DNA from: Streptomyces globosus
Lineage (GTDB): Bacteria; Actinomycetota; Actinomycetes; Streptomycetales; Streptomycetaceae
Assembly (NCBI RefSeq): GCF_003325375.1
Contig: NZ_CP030862.1
Coordinates: 1,305,501-1,369,500 of the forward strand
Reading direction: 5' to 3'
DNA length: 64,000 bases
A program made the position numbers and the translations under genes. Below are positions 50,343 through 59,056 of the stretch, piece by piece. Within the stretch, counting starts at the first letter, position 1, and the number at the start of each line of letters is the position of its first letter. The notes under the pieces are model-generated. The model saw nothing but the letters and a program-made list of their open reading frames with translations, searched no databases and was not told the origin of the DNA.

Positions 50343-51383
50343 ATGTCGACCAGCATCAATCTCGCAGTGATCCCCGGTGACGGCATCGGCCAGGAAGTCG
50401 TGGCCCAGGGCCTGAAGGTCCTCGCCGCCGTCCTGCCCCAGGACGTGAAGCTGGAGACCAGGGAGTACGACCTCGGCGCCCAGCGCTGGCACCGCACCGG
50501 CGAGACCCTGCCGGACGCGGAGCTGGAGGCGCTGAAGGCCCACGACGCGATCCTGCTGGGCGCCATCGGCGACCCCTCGGTCCCGTCCGGCGTCCTGGAG
50601 CGCGGCCTGCTGCTGAAGCTCCGCTTCGCCTTCGACCACTTCGTCAACCTGCGCCCGTCGAAGCTGTTCCCGAACACGGACACCCCGCTCGCCGGCCGCC
50701 CGGAGATCGACTTCGTCGTGGTCCGCGAGGGCACCGAGGGTCCGTACACCGGCAACGGCGGCAGCCTGCGCACCGGCACCCCCGCCGAGGTCGCCACCGA
50801 GGTCAGCGTCAACACCGCCTACGGCGTCGAGCGCGTCGTCCGCGACGCGTACGAGCGGGCCGCCGCCCGCCCCCGCAAGAAGCTGACGCTCGTGCACAAG
50901 AACAACGTCCTCGTGTACGCCGGGCACATGTGGAAGAACATCTTCGACACGGTGGGCCGCGAGTACCCGCAGGTCACCACCGACTACCTGCACGTCGACG
51001 CCGCGACGATCTTCTTCGTCACGCAGCCCGAGCGCTTCGACGTCATCGTCACCGACAACCTCTTCGGCGACATCCTCACCGACCTGGCCGCGGCCGTGAC
51101 CGGCGGCATCGGCCTCGCCGCCTCCGGGAACATCAACCCGACCGGCGCCTTCCCCTCCATGTTCGAGCCCGTCCACGGCTCGGCCCCCGACATCGCGGGC
51201 ACCGGCAAGGCCGACCCCACCGCGACCGTCCTGTCCGTCGCCCTGATGCTGCGCCACCTCGGCCGCGAGGAGCTGGCCGTCCGCATCGAGGACGCGGTCG
51301 CCGCCGACCTCGCGGAACGGGACGGCACCTTCCGCAGCACGGACCGGATCGGCGATGCGCTCGCCGCACGAGTAGCCGGCTGA
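50343..51383 (+). CDS. leuB: 3-isopropylmalate dehydrogenase
   Basis: 346 aa, the usual actinobacterial length. Third step of leucine synthesis. [16 protein letters not shown] at the N-terminus; [15 protein letters not shown]; the substrate-binding arginines around LLKLRF and [12 protein letters not shown]; catalytic [13 protein letters not shown] (Lys) and the metal site [19 protein letters not shown]. Leaderless ATG 50343 is preferred to ATG 50307, which gives a 12-residue extension. Confidence 0.96.
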   Translation: MSTSINLAVIPGDGIGQEVVAQGLKVLAAVLPQDVKLETREYDLGAQRWHRTGETLPDAELEALKAHDAILLGAIGDPSVPSGVLERGLLLKLRFAFDHFVNLRPSKLFPNTDTPLAGRPEIDFVVVREGTEGPYTGNGGSLRTGTPAEVATEVSVNTAYGVERVVRDAYERAAARPRKKLTLVHKNNVLVYAGHMWKNIFDTVGREYPQVTTDYLHVDAATIFFVTQPERFDVIVTDNLFGDILTDLAAAVTGGIGLAASGNINPTGAFPSMFEPVHGSAPDIAGTGKADPTATVLSVALMLRHLGREELAVRIEDAVAADLAERDGTFRSTDRIGDALAARVAG

Positions 51384-51405
51384 CCCGGCTGCCACCGCCC
51401 CAAGG

Positions 51406-51445
51406 AAGCCGCCGGGTCGCGCGAACACCGCACCCGGCGGCTTTT
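51406..51445 (+). terminator. Intrinsic terminator after leuB
   Basis: AAGCCGCCGGGT (51406-51417) and ACCCGGCGGCTT (51432-51443) form a 12-bp stem ending in TTTT (51442-51445). Confidence 0.9.
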
Positions 51446-51518
51446 CCTGCGCGGCCCCGGGTGCCACCATCTCCCCTGGGCCGCAACCTCCCCGCTTCAC
51501 CGAAGCCGCATCGCGCGC

Positions 51519-51524
51519 GATAAT
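51519..51524 (+). promoter_or_regulatory. -10 element of ilvE
   Basis: GATAAT, with CTTCAC (51495-51500) at 18-bp spacing as a weak -35. The transcript would have a leader of about 85 nt. Confidence 0.5.
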
Positions 51525-51617
51525 CGAACGCGAGACCGCGGAATGCGGGGAAAGCTCGGACGTCCTGGACGCCGTGAGCGCGGTCCGCCCTACCCAACCG
51601 GTGAAGGACAAGCACTC

Positions 51618-52703
51618 ATGACGACGCCCACGATCGAGCTCAAGCCCTCCTCGAACCCGCTGTCCGATGCGGAGCGCCAGGCGATCCTCGCCAGCCCCGG
51701 CTTCGGCCGCCACTTCACCGACCACATGGTGACGATCAAGTGGACCGAGGGGCGCGGCTGGCACGACGCGGAGCTCGTCCCGTACGCGCCGCTGTCGATC
51801 GACCCCGCGAACATGACGCTGCACTACGCGCAGACGATCTTCGAGGGGATGAAGGCCTACCGCCAGCCCGACGGCACCGTGGCCACCTTCCGCCCCGAGG
51901 CCAACGCCGAGCGCTTCCAGGCCTCCGCCCGCCGCATGGCCATGCCCGAGCTGCCGGCCGAGCTCTTCATCGAGGCCTGCGACGCCCTCATCAGGCAGGA
52001 CAGCGCCTGGGTGCCCTCCTCCGGCGAGGCCTCCCTCTACCTGCGGCCCTTCATGTTCGCCACCGAGGTCGGCCTCGGCGTCCGCCCGGCCAACGAGTTC
52101 CTCTTCATGGTCATCGCCTCCCCGGCCGGCGCCTACTTCGCCGGCGGCGTCAAGCCCGTCTCCGTCTGGCTCTCGGAGGAGTACGTGCGCGCCGTCAAGG
52201 GCGGCACCGGCGCGGCCAAGACCGGCGGCAACTACGCGGCCTCCCTCGTCGCCCAGGCGCAGGCCGCCTCGCACGGCTGCGACCAGGTGGTGTGGCTCGA
52301 CGCCGTCGAGCACCGCTGGATCGAGGAGATGGGCGGCATGAACCTGTACTTCGTGTACGGCGACCGCATCGTCACCCCGGAGCTGACCGGCTCGCTCCTG
52401 CCCGGCATCACCCGCGACTCGCTCCTCACCATCGCCCGCGACCTCGGCTACACCGCCGAGGAGGGGCGCATCTCCACCGAGGACTGGCAGCGCGACAACG
52501 AGAACGGCACCCTGACCGAGGTGTTCGCCTGCGGCACCGCCGCCGTCATCACGCCCGTCGGCTCCGTGAAGTCGGAGAAGGCCTCCTGGACGCAGGGCGA
52601 CGGCGAGCCCGGCGAGGTCACGATGAAGCTCCGCAAGGCGCTGCTCGACCTCCAGACCGGCCACCGCGCCGACACCCACGGCTGGATGCACCCCCTCGGC
52701 TAG
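51618..52703 (+). CDS. ilvE: Branched-chain amino acid aminotransferase
   Basis: 361 aa fold-type IV PLP enzyme; last step of Ile, Leu and Val synthesis and first of their breakdown. [51 protein letters not shown] lysine K201 in [15 protein letters not shown], and [21 protein letters not shown] 51618 with AAGGA at 9 nt. Flanked on both sides by terminators, hence a single-gene unit. Confidence 0.97.
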   Translation: MTTPTIELKPSSNPLSDAERQAILASPGFGRHFTDHMVTIKWTEGRGWHDAELVPYAPLSIDPANMTLHYAQTIFEGMKAYRQPDGTVATFRPEANAERFQASARRMAMPELPAELFIEACDALIRQDSAWVPSSGEASLYLRPFMFATEVGLGVRPANEFLFMVIASPAGAYFAGGVKPVSVWLSEEYVRAVKGGTGAAKTGGNYAASLVAQAQAASHGCDQVVWLDAVEHRWIEEMGGMNLYFVYGDRIVTPELTGSLLPGITRDSLLTIARDLGYTAEEGRISTEDWQRDNENGTLTEVFACGTAAVITPVGSVKSEKASWTQGDGEPGEVTMKLRKALLDLQTGHRADTHGWMHPLG

Positions 52704-52740
52704 GACAGGCCCTGGTCCGCGCCTGCCGACCGGAGCGAAA

Positions 52741-52771
52741 CGGAGGCCCCCCGCCGTGCGGGGGGCCTCCG
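52741..52771. terminator. 13-bp perfect hairpin after ilvE
   Basis: CGGAGGCCCCCCG (52741-52753) and CGGGGGGCCTCCG (52759-52771) around CCGTG, between ilvE and a convergent small gene. Confidence 0.9.
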
Positions 52772-52799
52772 CCGTGCCGGGCCGGGCGGGGGAGCGGGG

Positions 52800-52964
52800 T
52801 CAGCGCTCCTCGGCCGCCGCGTCGCCCGCCTGGTCCCGGCGCCGCTCGTCCTTGCGGCGCTCACTGCCGTCGGGGACGGCGCCCACCAGGAAGTCGCCGA
52901 AGGCGTAGGCCAGGCCGGCGACCCCCTTGACGACCCTGCCCGCCACGTACACCAGCTCTTCCAC
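52800..52964 (-). CDS. 54-aa small protein, possible membrane-associated helix
   Basis: Begins MEELVYVAGRVVKGVAGLAY; the first 30 residues form a mildly hydrophobic helix and the rest (from PDGSERRKDERRR) is strongly charged. GTG 52964 is preceded by GGGGAGG at 4-5 nt. It is 46 bp downstream of the NCS1 permease gene and in the same direction, so probably in its transcript. No known domain; function unknown. Confidence 0.7.
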   Translation of the reverse strand: MEELVYVAGRVVKGVAGLAYAFGDFLVGAVPDGSERRKDERRRDQAGDAAAEER

Positions 52965-53010
52965 GGCGCCTCCCCTTGGCTGTGCTCTCCGGCCGTGCCC
53001 TCGTCGTGCC

Positions 53011-54444
53011 CTACTCGGCCGCCGCGCCGGCGGCGACCGCCCCTGCCGGCTCCGCGGCCGCGGTGCTCCGCGGCCGGACCGCCGGCGCCGCGTACACTGC
53101 GCCGCCGATCAGCCCCGACAGGACGAAACTGCAGTCCACCCCGCCGGTGAGGGCCAGCAGCGGGCCCTCGTACAGCGGTGTCGACACGGCGGCCAGGCCG
53201 ACCGCGGCGCCCGCCGCCCAGGAGGCGGTGGCGCGCAGGTTCCACCCGCCGCTGTACCAGTAGACGCCGCCGCGGGCCCGGCGGTTGAACACCTGGAGGG
53301 ATTCGGCGTCGTACTCCCCGCGGCACCGGCGGTAGCCGATCAGGGTGATCACGGCCCAGGGGGTGCCGATCGCGGTGAGCAGCAGCACGAACGAGGTCAT
53401 GGCGGACTGCACGTCCCACTCGAAGGAGCCGACGAAGACGAAGGCGGTGGCGACGGCGGCCGCGGCCAGCGTGGCCGCCGTGCGCGTGGCCCGGGGCACG
53501 ATGGCGTCGAGGTCCAGGCCCATCGAGTAGAGCATCAGCCCGGCGTTGCCGACCGAGCCGGCGGCCGCGGCGGCCAGCAGCGGCGCCAGGTACCACAGCG
53601 GTGCTGCGGCGACGAGCGGCCCCGCGTAGTCGGCGCCCGCCCGTGCGGCGAGCGCGGTGTACGTGCCGAACAGCTGCGGCACGAGCAGTCCGGCGAGGAG
53701 CCCGAGACAGGTGGCCCGCAGCACCGTGCGGGGGCTGTGCCGGCGCGGCGAGACGTAGCGGGTGTAGTCGCCGAGCAGGGTGATGAACGCGACGGGGCCG
53801 CTGAGCCCGGCCGCGACGGCTGCCAGCAGCCACGTCGGCCAGAACGAGCCGAGCAGGTATCCGGTCCCGGGCGGGGCGGCGGCGGTGAAGCCGGGTGCGT
53901 AGGCGGCGACGCCGAGGGCCAGCAGGAGGAGCATGGCGACGGAGAGCAGCTTGCTCATCCGCAGCAGCAGCCGGTAGCCGAAGACGGCGGCGGCCGCGGT
54001 GAACACCGCGAGCCCGCCGTACATCGCCGCCCGCACCGCCCCGGTGTCCGGCAGGCCGGTCAGCCGGGCGAGGGCGGCGGCCATGACGTCGCCGCCGATC
54101 CACAGGGTCAGGGCGGTGTAGCCGAGGGACAGCAGCAGCCCCACCACCGAGCCGACGAGCCGGCCGCGGACCCCGAACTGGGCGCCGCTGGAGGTGGAGA
54201 GGTTGGTGGCCGTGCGCAGGGAGACCAGGGCGAGCGGCGCGGTGAAGGCGATGCCGGCGAGGGTTCCGGCCACGATGGCGGTGACGGACGGGACCAGGCC
54301 CAGCCCGAAGGACGGGGGCAGCCAGCCGAACACGATCACGCCGAGGCACAGATTGGAGCCGAGCAGGATCGAGACGAGGTCGCGGGGGCCGCTGGTCCGC
54401 TCCTCCTCCGGGATGGTGTCGACTCCGCGCTGTTCGATGGGCAT
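53011..54444 (-). CDS. NCS1 family nucleobase/allantoin-type permease
   Basis: 477 aa, about 12 membrane helices. ATG 54444 with AAGGGAG at 8 nt. Family features: N-terminal PRDLVSILLGSNLCLGVIVFGW, helix with SSGAQFGVRGRLVGSVVG, GDYTRYVSPRRHSPR and GSVGNAGLMLYSMGLDLD. NCS1 proteins import cytosine, uracil, allantoin or hydantoins with a cation. It diverges from the urease genes across a shared operator, suggesting import of a urea-yielding compound; that is inference. Confidence 0.88.
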   Translation of the reverse strand: MPIEQRGVDTIPEEERTSGPRDLVSILLGSNLCLGVIVFGWLPPSFGLGLVPSVTAIVAGTLAGIAFTAPLALVSLRTATNLSTSSGAQFGVRGRLVGSVVGLLLSLGYTALTLWIGGDVMAAALARLTGLPDTGAVRAAMYGGLAVFTAAAAVFGYRLLLRMSKLLSVAMLLLLALGVAAYAPGFTAAAPPGTGYLLGSFWPTWLLAAVAAGLSGPVAFITLLGDYTRYVSPRRHSPRTVLRATCLGLLAGLLVPQLFGTYTALAARAGADYAGPLVAAAPLWYLAPLLAAAAAGSVGNAGLMLYSMGLDLDAIVPRATRTAATLAAAAVATAFVFVGSFEWDVQSAMTSFVLLLTAIGTPWAVITLIGYRRCRGEYDAESLQVFNRRARGGVYWYSGGWNLRATASWAAGAAVGLAAVSTPLYEGPLLALTGGVDCSFVLSGLIGGAVYAAPAVRPRSTAAAEPAGAVAAGAAAE

Positions 54445-54553
54445 GGGGGGACTCCCTTGGGCAGGGCGGGGGGGTGGTGGCGCTTTGTTTGAGCGGCATT
54501 CAATGTGACTCAGGGCCTGGTGTGCGGTCAATGGTTCCGTGGCATGCATTCCA

Positions 54554-54576
54554 GAGTTAGAGTGATGCTCTAACTC
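54554..54576. promoter_or_regulatory. Operator-like 9-bp inverted repeat between permease and urease genes
   Basis: GAGTTAGAG (54554-54562), spacer TGATG, CTCTAACTC (54568-54576). It overlaps TAGAGT (54558-54563), a consensus-like -10 for ureAB, with TTCCGT (54535-54540) at 17 bp as a -35. A dimeric repressor such as the TetR protein at the operon end is a good candidate ligand. Confidence 0.7.
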
Positions 54577-54602
54577 ATCGAGTCAAAAGGTGGTGGATCG
54601 GC

Positions 54603-55331
54603 GTGCGGCTGACCCCTACGGAGCGCGACCGCCTGCTGCTGCGCAGCGCCGCGGAACTGGCCCGGGCCCGGCGGGCCCGCGGACTCCGCCTCAACGTCCC
54701 CGAGGCCACCGCGCTCGTCGCGGACACGGTGTGCGAGGCCGCCCGCGACGGGAAGCGCCTGGCGGAGGCCATCGAGGAGGCGTCCTGCGTCCTCGGCCCG
54801 GACGACGTCCTGCCCGGCGTCGCCGACGTGGTCGCCGAGGTGCACGTCGAGGCCGTCTTCGACGACGGCTCCCGCCTCGCGGTGGTCCCCTCGCCGATCC
54901 GCGGCGCCGCGCTCCTCGGCGACGACGCCCCCGGCGCCGTCGTGCCCGGCCCCGGCGCGCCGCAGCCGGAGCCGGCCCTCAGGCTGCGGGTGCGCAACAC
55001 CGCCGCCGTGCCGGTGAGCGTCACCAGCCACTTCCACTTCTTCGAGGCCAACCCGCGGCTCGACTTCGACCGGGCCGCCGCCTACGGCATGCGCCTGTGC
55101 GTCCCCGCCGGCTCGTCCGTCCGGTTCGACCCGCACGGCGAGGGCGAGGTCGGCCTCGTCCCCCTCGGCGGCGACCGCATCGCCGTCGGCTTCGCCGGGC
55201 TCGTCGACGGGCCGCTCGACGCCCCGGGGGCCAAGGAGGAGGCCCTGCGCCGGGCCGCCGCCTGCGGCTACCTGGGTGCGGAGGCGGCGGGCGGCCGCCC
55301 GGCGGGCGCCGGGGAAGGGGAGCGGGCATGA
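54603..55331 (+). CDS. ureAB: Fused urease gamma-beta subunit
   Basis: 242 aa. Residues 1-100 are UreA-like (MRLTPTERDRLLLRSAAELA, LNVPEATALVADTVCEAARDG, VLPGVADVVAEVHVEAVFDDG); residues about 125-225 are UreB-like (VPVSVTSHFHFFEANPRLDFDR region, AAYGMRLCVPAGSSVRFDPHG). GTG start with a weak site. The fusion is known in some actinobacteria. The stop overlaps the ureC ATG by 4 bp. Confidence 0.9.
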   Translation: MRLTPTERDRLLLRSAAELARARRARGLRLNVPEATALVADTVCEAARDGKRLAEAIEEASCVLGPDDVLPGVADVVAEVHVEAVFDDGSRLAVVPSPIRGAALLGDDAPGAVVPGPGAPQPEPALRLRVRNTAAVPVSVTSHFHFFEANPRLDFDRAAAYGMRLCVPAGSSVRFDPHGEGEVGLVPLGGDRIAVGFAGLVDGPLDAPGAKEEALRRAAACGYLGAEAAGGRPAGAGEGERA

Positions 55332-57061
55332 GCAGGCAGACCAGGCACAGCGACCACTGCGCGCCGGGCAGCCGGCACATCGACCCGCACGAGTACGCCG
55401 CCGTCTTCGGCCCCCGCGCGGGCGACCGGGTCCGCCTCGGCGACTCGGGGCTGACCGTACGCGTCGAGCACGACGCCCAGAAGCCCGGCGACGAGTTCCT
55501 CGCCGGCTTCGGCAAGACCGCCCGCGACGGGCTGCACCTGAAGGCCGCCGCGGTACGCGAGACCTGCGACGTCGTCATCAGCAACGTCCTCGTCATCGAC
55601 GCCGTCCTCGGCATCCGCAAGGTGTCCGTCGGCATCCGCGAGGGCCGCATCCACGCCATCGGCCGGGCCGGGAACCCCGACACCCTCGACGGCGTCGACG
55701 TCGTCGTCGGCACCGGGACCAGCATCGTCTCCGGCGAGGGCCTGATCGCCACCGCCGGCGCCGTCGACACCCATGTCCACCTGCTGTCCCCGCGCATCAT
55801 GGAGGCCTCGCTCGCGGCGGGCGTCACCACCGTCATCGGCCAGGAGTTCGGCCCCGTCTGGGGCGTCGGCGTCAACTCCCCCTGGGCGCTGAAGCACGCC
55901 TTCAACGCCTTCGACGCCTGGCCCGTCAACATCGGCTTCCTCGCCCGCGGCTCCTCCTCCGACCCGGCCCCCCTGGTGGAGGCCCTCGCCGAGGGCGGCG
56001 CGAGCGGGTTCAAGGTCCACGAGGACATGGGCGCCCACACCCGCGCCCTCGACACCGCCCTGCGCGTCGCCGAGGAGCACGACGTGCAGGTCGCCCTGCA
56101 CTCGGACGGCCTGAACGAGTGCCTCTCCGTCGAGGACACCCTGCGCGTCCTGGAAGGCCGCACCATCCACGCCTTCCACATCGAGGGCTGCGGCGGCGGG
56201 CACGTCCCCAACGTGCTGAAGATGGCGGGCGTGCCGAACGTGATCGGCTCCTCCACCAACCCCACGCTGCCCTTCGGCCGGGACGCCGTCGCCGAGCACT
56301 ACGGGATGATCGTCTCCGTCCACGACCTCAAGCCCGACCTGCCCGGGGACGCGGCGATGGCCCGCGACCGGATCCGCGCCGGCACCATGGGCGCCGAGGA
56401 CGTCCTCCACGACCTGGGCGCCATCGGCATCACCTCCTCCGACGCCCAGGGCATGGGCCGGGCCGGCGAGACCGTGCGCCGCACCTTCGCCATGGCCGCC
56501 AAGATGAAGGCCGAGCTCGGCCCGATGGACGGCGACGGCGAGGGCGACGACAACGCCCGCGTCCTGCGCTACATGGCCAAGCTGACCATCAACCCGGCGA
56601 TCGCCCACGGCCTGGCCCACGAGATCGGCTCCATCGAGGTCGGCAAGCTGGCCGACATCGTGCTGTGGCGCCCCCAGTTCTTCGGCGCCAAGCCGCAGCT
56701 CGTCCTCAAGTCCGGCTTCCCCGCGTACGGCGTCACCGGCGACCCGAACGCCGCCACCGACACCTGCGAACCGCTGGTCCTCGGACCGCAGTTCGGGGCG
56801 TACGGGGCCACCGCCGCCGACATCTCCGTCGCGTTCGTCTCGGCGGCCGCCGCGGCCCTCGGCGGGGACGCCATGCCGACCCGCCGCCGCCGCGTCGCCG
56901 TCCGCGGCACCCGCGGCATCGGCCCCGCCGACCTCCTGCTCAACTCCCGGACCGGTGCGGTCGACGTCGACGCCCGCACCGGGCTCGTCACCCTCGACGG
57001 CGACCCGCTGCACTCCGCCGCGGCCGACTCGGTCGCCCTCAACCGCCTGTACTTCCTCTGA
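55328..57061 (+). CDS. ureC: Urease alpha subunit, orphan type with altered flap
   Basis: 577 aa. Nickel ligands are intact: H149 and H151 (DTHVHLL), carbamylated K229 (GFKVHED), H258 (LHSDGLNE), H284 (HIEGCGGGH) and D372 (SSDAQGMG). The flap, normally MVCHHLDPD, reads IVSVHDLKPD: the catalytic-region Cys is Val331 while the following His (H332) is kept. HTDTLNE is HSDGLNE. No accessory ureDEFG genes lie nearby, so metallation would need another locus. Activity on urea is plausible but uncertain; a related amide may be the substrate. Confidence 0.9.
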   Translation: MSRQTRHSDHCAPGSRHIDPHEYAAVFGPRAGDRVRLGDSGLTVRVEHDAQKPGDEFLAGFGKTARDGLHLKAAAVRETCDVVISNVLVIDAVLGIRKVSVGIREGRIHAIGRAGNPDTLDGVDVVVGTGTSIVSGEGLIATAGAVDTHVHLLSPRIMEASLAAGVTTVIGQEFGPVWGVGVNSPWALKHAFNAFDAWPVNIGFLARGSSSDPAPLVEALAEGGASGFKVHEDMGAHTRALDTALRVAEEHDVQVALHSDGLNECLSVEDTLRVLEGRTIHAFHIEGCGGGHVPNVLKMAGVPNVIGSSTNPTLPFGRDAVAEHYGMIVSVHDLKPDLPGDAAMARDRIRAGTMGAEDVLHDLGAIGITSSDAQGMGRAGETVRRTFAMAAKMKAELGPMDGDGEGDDNARVLRYMAKLTINPAIAHGLAHEIGSIEVGKLADIVLWRPQFFGAKPQLVLKSGFPAYGVTGDPNAATDTCEPLVLGPQFGAYGATAADISVAFVSAAAAALGGDAMPTRRRRVAVRGTRGIGPADLLLNSRTGAVDVDARTGLVTLDGDPLHSAAADSVALNRLYFL

Positions 57062-57089
57062 GCCGGCCCACCCCCTAAGGACCCCTGCC

Positions 57090-58136
57090 ATGACCAACCC
57101 TGTCGCCGACGGATTCCGGATGCCCGCCGAGTGGACGCCCCACGAGCGGACCTGGATGGCCTGGCCCAGCCCCAACCCCACCTTCACCGGCGAGCGGGAG
57201 CTGGCGGAGGCCCGCGAGGCCTGGGGCGCCGTCGCCCGCGCAGTGCGCGCCCACGAGCCGGTGACGCTGGTCGCCGCCCCGGGAGACGCCGAGGGAGCCC
57301 GGGCGGTCGCGGGAGCCGGCCCCGGCCACCCCCTCACGGTCGTCGAGCGGGAGCTCGACGACGCCTGGATGCGCGACATCGGCCCCACCTTCGTCACGGA
57401 CGGCCGGGGCGGCCTCGCCGCCGTCGACTGGACCTTCAACGGCTGGGGCGCCCAGGAGTGGGCACGCTGGGAGCACGACTCCAAGATCGCCCGGCACGTG
57501 TCCGACCTGGCCGGCACCCGCACCTACAGCACGCCCCTGGTCAACGAGGGCGGCGCCCTCCACGTCGACGGCGAGGGGACGGTCCTGCTCACCGACACCG
57601 TCCAGCTCGGCCAGGGCCGCAACCCCGGCTGGACCCGCGAGCAGGTCGAGGCCGAGATCCACGCCCACCTCGGCACCACCAAGGCCATCTGGCTGCCGTA
57701 CGGCCTCGCCGGCGACTACGGCACCTACGGCACCCAGGGCCACGTCGACATCGTCGCCGCCTTCGCCCGCCCCGGGGTGGTCGTCGTGCACACCCAGCCG
57801 GACCCGGCCCACCCCGACCACGAGCGCTGCAAGACCATCGCCGCCCTCCTGCGCGCCGCGACCGACGCGCAGGGCCGTCGGCTGGAGGTCGTCGAGGTAC
57901 CGGCCCCGACCGTCCTGGAGGAGGACGGGGAGTGGGTCGACTACTCCTACATCAACCACTACCTCTGCAACGGCGGCGTCGTGCTGTGCGCCTTCGGCGA
58001 CCCCCGCGACGAGGAGGCCGCCGAGATCTTCCGCGGCCTGTTCCCCGACCGGACCGTGACGCTCGTCGACGCACGTACGATTTTCGCCGGGGGTGGCGGC
58101 ATCCACTGCATCACCCAGCAGCAGCCGAAGGTGTGA
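57090..58136 (+). CDS. Agmatine deiminase family protein
   Basis: 348 aa guanidino-group-modifying enzyme. ATG 57090 with AAGGA at 8 nt, 28 bp after ureC. Motifs: MPAEWTPHERTWMAWP, DDAWMRDIGPTFV, VNEGGALHVDGEG, HVDIVAAFARP (His) and the nucleophile C340 in GGGGIHCITQQQP. It would convert agmatine to N-carbamoylputrescine and ammonia. Its position between a urease-like enzyme and a TetR regulator suggests use of guanidino or ureido compounds. Confidence 0.9.
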   Translation: MTNPVADGFRMPAEWTPHERTWMAWPSPNPTFTGERELAEAREAWGAVARAVRAHEPVTLVAAPGDAEGARAVAGAGPGHPLTVVERELDDAWMRDIGPTFVTDGRGGLAAVDWTFNGWGAQEWARWEHDSKIARHVSDLAGTRTYSTPLVNEGGALHVDGEGTVLLTDTVQLGQGRNPGWTREQVEAEIHAHLGTTKAIWLPYGLAGDYGTYGTQGHVDIVAAFARPGVVVVHTQPDPAHPDHERCKTIAALLRAATDAQGRRLEVVEVPAPTVLEEDGEWVDYSYINHYLCNGGVVLCAFGDPRDEEAAEIFRGLFPDRTVTLVDARTIFAGGGGIHCITQQQPKV

Positions 58137-58164
58137 CCTGCGGCCGATCGACGAGGAGTGGGCC

Positions 58165-58773
58165 ATGGCGGCGGGTGGAGCACGCGCGGCACGGAAGAAC
58201 GCGCCGCCGCGCGAGGACGTCCTCGCCGCCGCGATGGCCACCATCGCCGAGCGCGGCCTGGACGGCCTGACCATGGCCGGCCTGGGCCGCCAGGTCGGCA
58301 TGAGCAGCGGCCACCTCCTCTACTACTTCGGCAGCAAGGACGAGCTGCTGCTGCAGACGCTGGAGTGGAGCGAGGCCGCCCTCGGCGCCGAGCGCCGGGC
58401 CCTCCTGGCCCGCCGCGGCACGGCCCGCGAGCGCCTGGAGGCGTACGTCGACCTGTACGTCCCCGACGGGGCCCGCGACCCGCACTGGACGCTCTGGCTG
58501 GAGGTCTGGAACCGCTCGCAGGACGCCGGCCCCGGGGAGCGCGAGCGGCAGGCCGCCATCGAGGGCGCCTGGCACCGCGACCTGGTCGCCCTCCTCGCCG
58601 AGGGCATCTCGCGCGGCGAGTTCAAGGCGGTGGACCCCGACCGCCAGGCCTCCCGGCTGCGGGCCCTGCTGGACGGGTTCAGCATCCAGGTCGCCGTCGG
58701 GCTGCCCGGCATCGGGCGGCGCGACATCCTCGACCACGTCTCGGAATTCCTTGATCAGTCTCTCGTATCGTGA
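58165..58773 (+). CDS. TetR-family transcriptional regulator
   Basis: 202 aa. ATG 58165 with GAGGAG at 6-7 nt. N-terminal helix-turn-helix AAMATIAERGLDGLTMAGLG and RQVGMSSGHLLYYFGSKDEL (about 20-60), then a helical ligand domain similar to BetI-like TetR_C proteins. Last gene of the urease-agmatine deiminase unit; it may repress that operon through the dyad at 54554-54576. Confidence 0.92.
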   Translation: MAAGGARAARKNAPPREDVLAAAMATIAERGLDGLTMAGLGRQVGMSSGHLLYYFGSKDELLLQTLEWSEAALGAERRALLARRGTARERLEAYVDLYVPDGARDPHWTLWLEVWNRSQDAGPGERERQAAIEGAWHRDLVALLAEGISRGEFKAVDPDRQASRLRALLDGFSIQVAVGLPGIGRRDILDHVSEFLDQSLVS

Positions 58774-58816
58774 GACGGCCCGGACGCTCCGCGGCACGGT
58801 GTGCCAGACTGCCGAT

Positions 58817-58873
58817 GTGCTTGCTCAGCTCATGATTATCGGCAGCAGCGCGCCGGTCCGCAGTGGCCGCTGA
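58817..58873 (+). CDS. cimA leader peptide (18 aa)
   Basis: GTG 58817 stands 6 nt after the -10-like CAGACT (58805-58810), a leaderless layout. The peptide reads MLAQLMIIGSSAPVRSGR: two Leu, two adjacent Ile (ATT, ATC) and one Val, with the rare codons CTT, GCT and ATT. ATG 58832 is an alternative start. Placement ahead of an attenuator and an isoleucine-pathway gene fits a sensor of Ile (or BCAA) tRNA charging. Confidence 0.7.
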   Translation: MLAQLMIIGSSAPVRSGR

Positions 58874-58881
58874 ACCCGTGG

Positions 58882-58958
58882 AAGACCTTCGCGGCGGCGG
58901 CCACCGTGCCCCTGACCCGCGCGCAGACCTCTCGCACCCGCGAGGGGTCTTTTCGTTT
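58882..58958 (+). promoter_or_regulatory. Transcription attenuator of cimA
   Basis: Terminator: AGACCTCTCG (58925-58934) pairs with CGAGGGGTCT (58941-58950), one GU pair, followed by TTTTCGTTT. Antiterminator: AAGACCTTCGCG (58882-58893) pairs with 58939-58951 and removes the terminator's 3' arm; the two are mutually exclusive. The antiterminator strand can in turn pair with 58849-58858, inside the leader peptide gene. Ribosome stalling at the Ile codons (58835-58840) would block that pairing and allow read-through. Confidence 0.82.
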
Positions 58959-59056
58959 ACCGGCTCCCATCAGGCCGGGACGGCAGCGCGCGCGATGATG
59001 GGGGCAGTGGAACCCGGGCACCCGGAAACCACTCACCCGACAGGAGTCAGACCCGC

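Noticed and set aside
58815..58835. Six-codon frame ATG TGC TTG CTC as the cimA leader peptide
   Set aside because: It is shorter, overlaps the GTG 58817 frame and lacks the Ile pair; the GTG frame also has the leaderless spacing.
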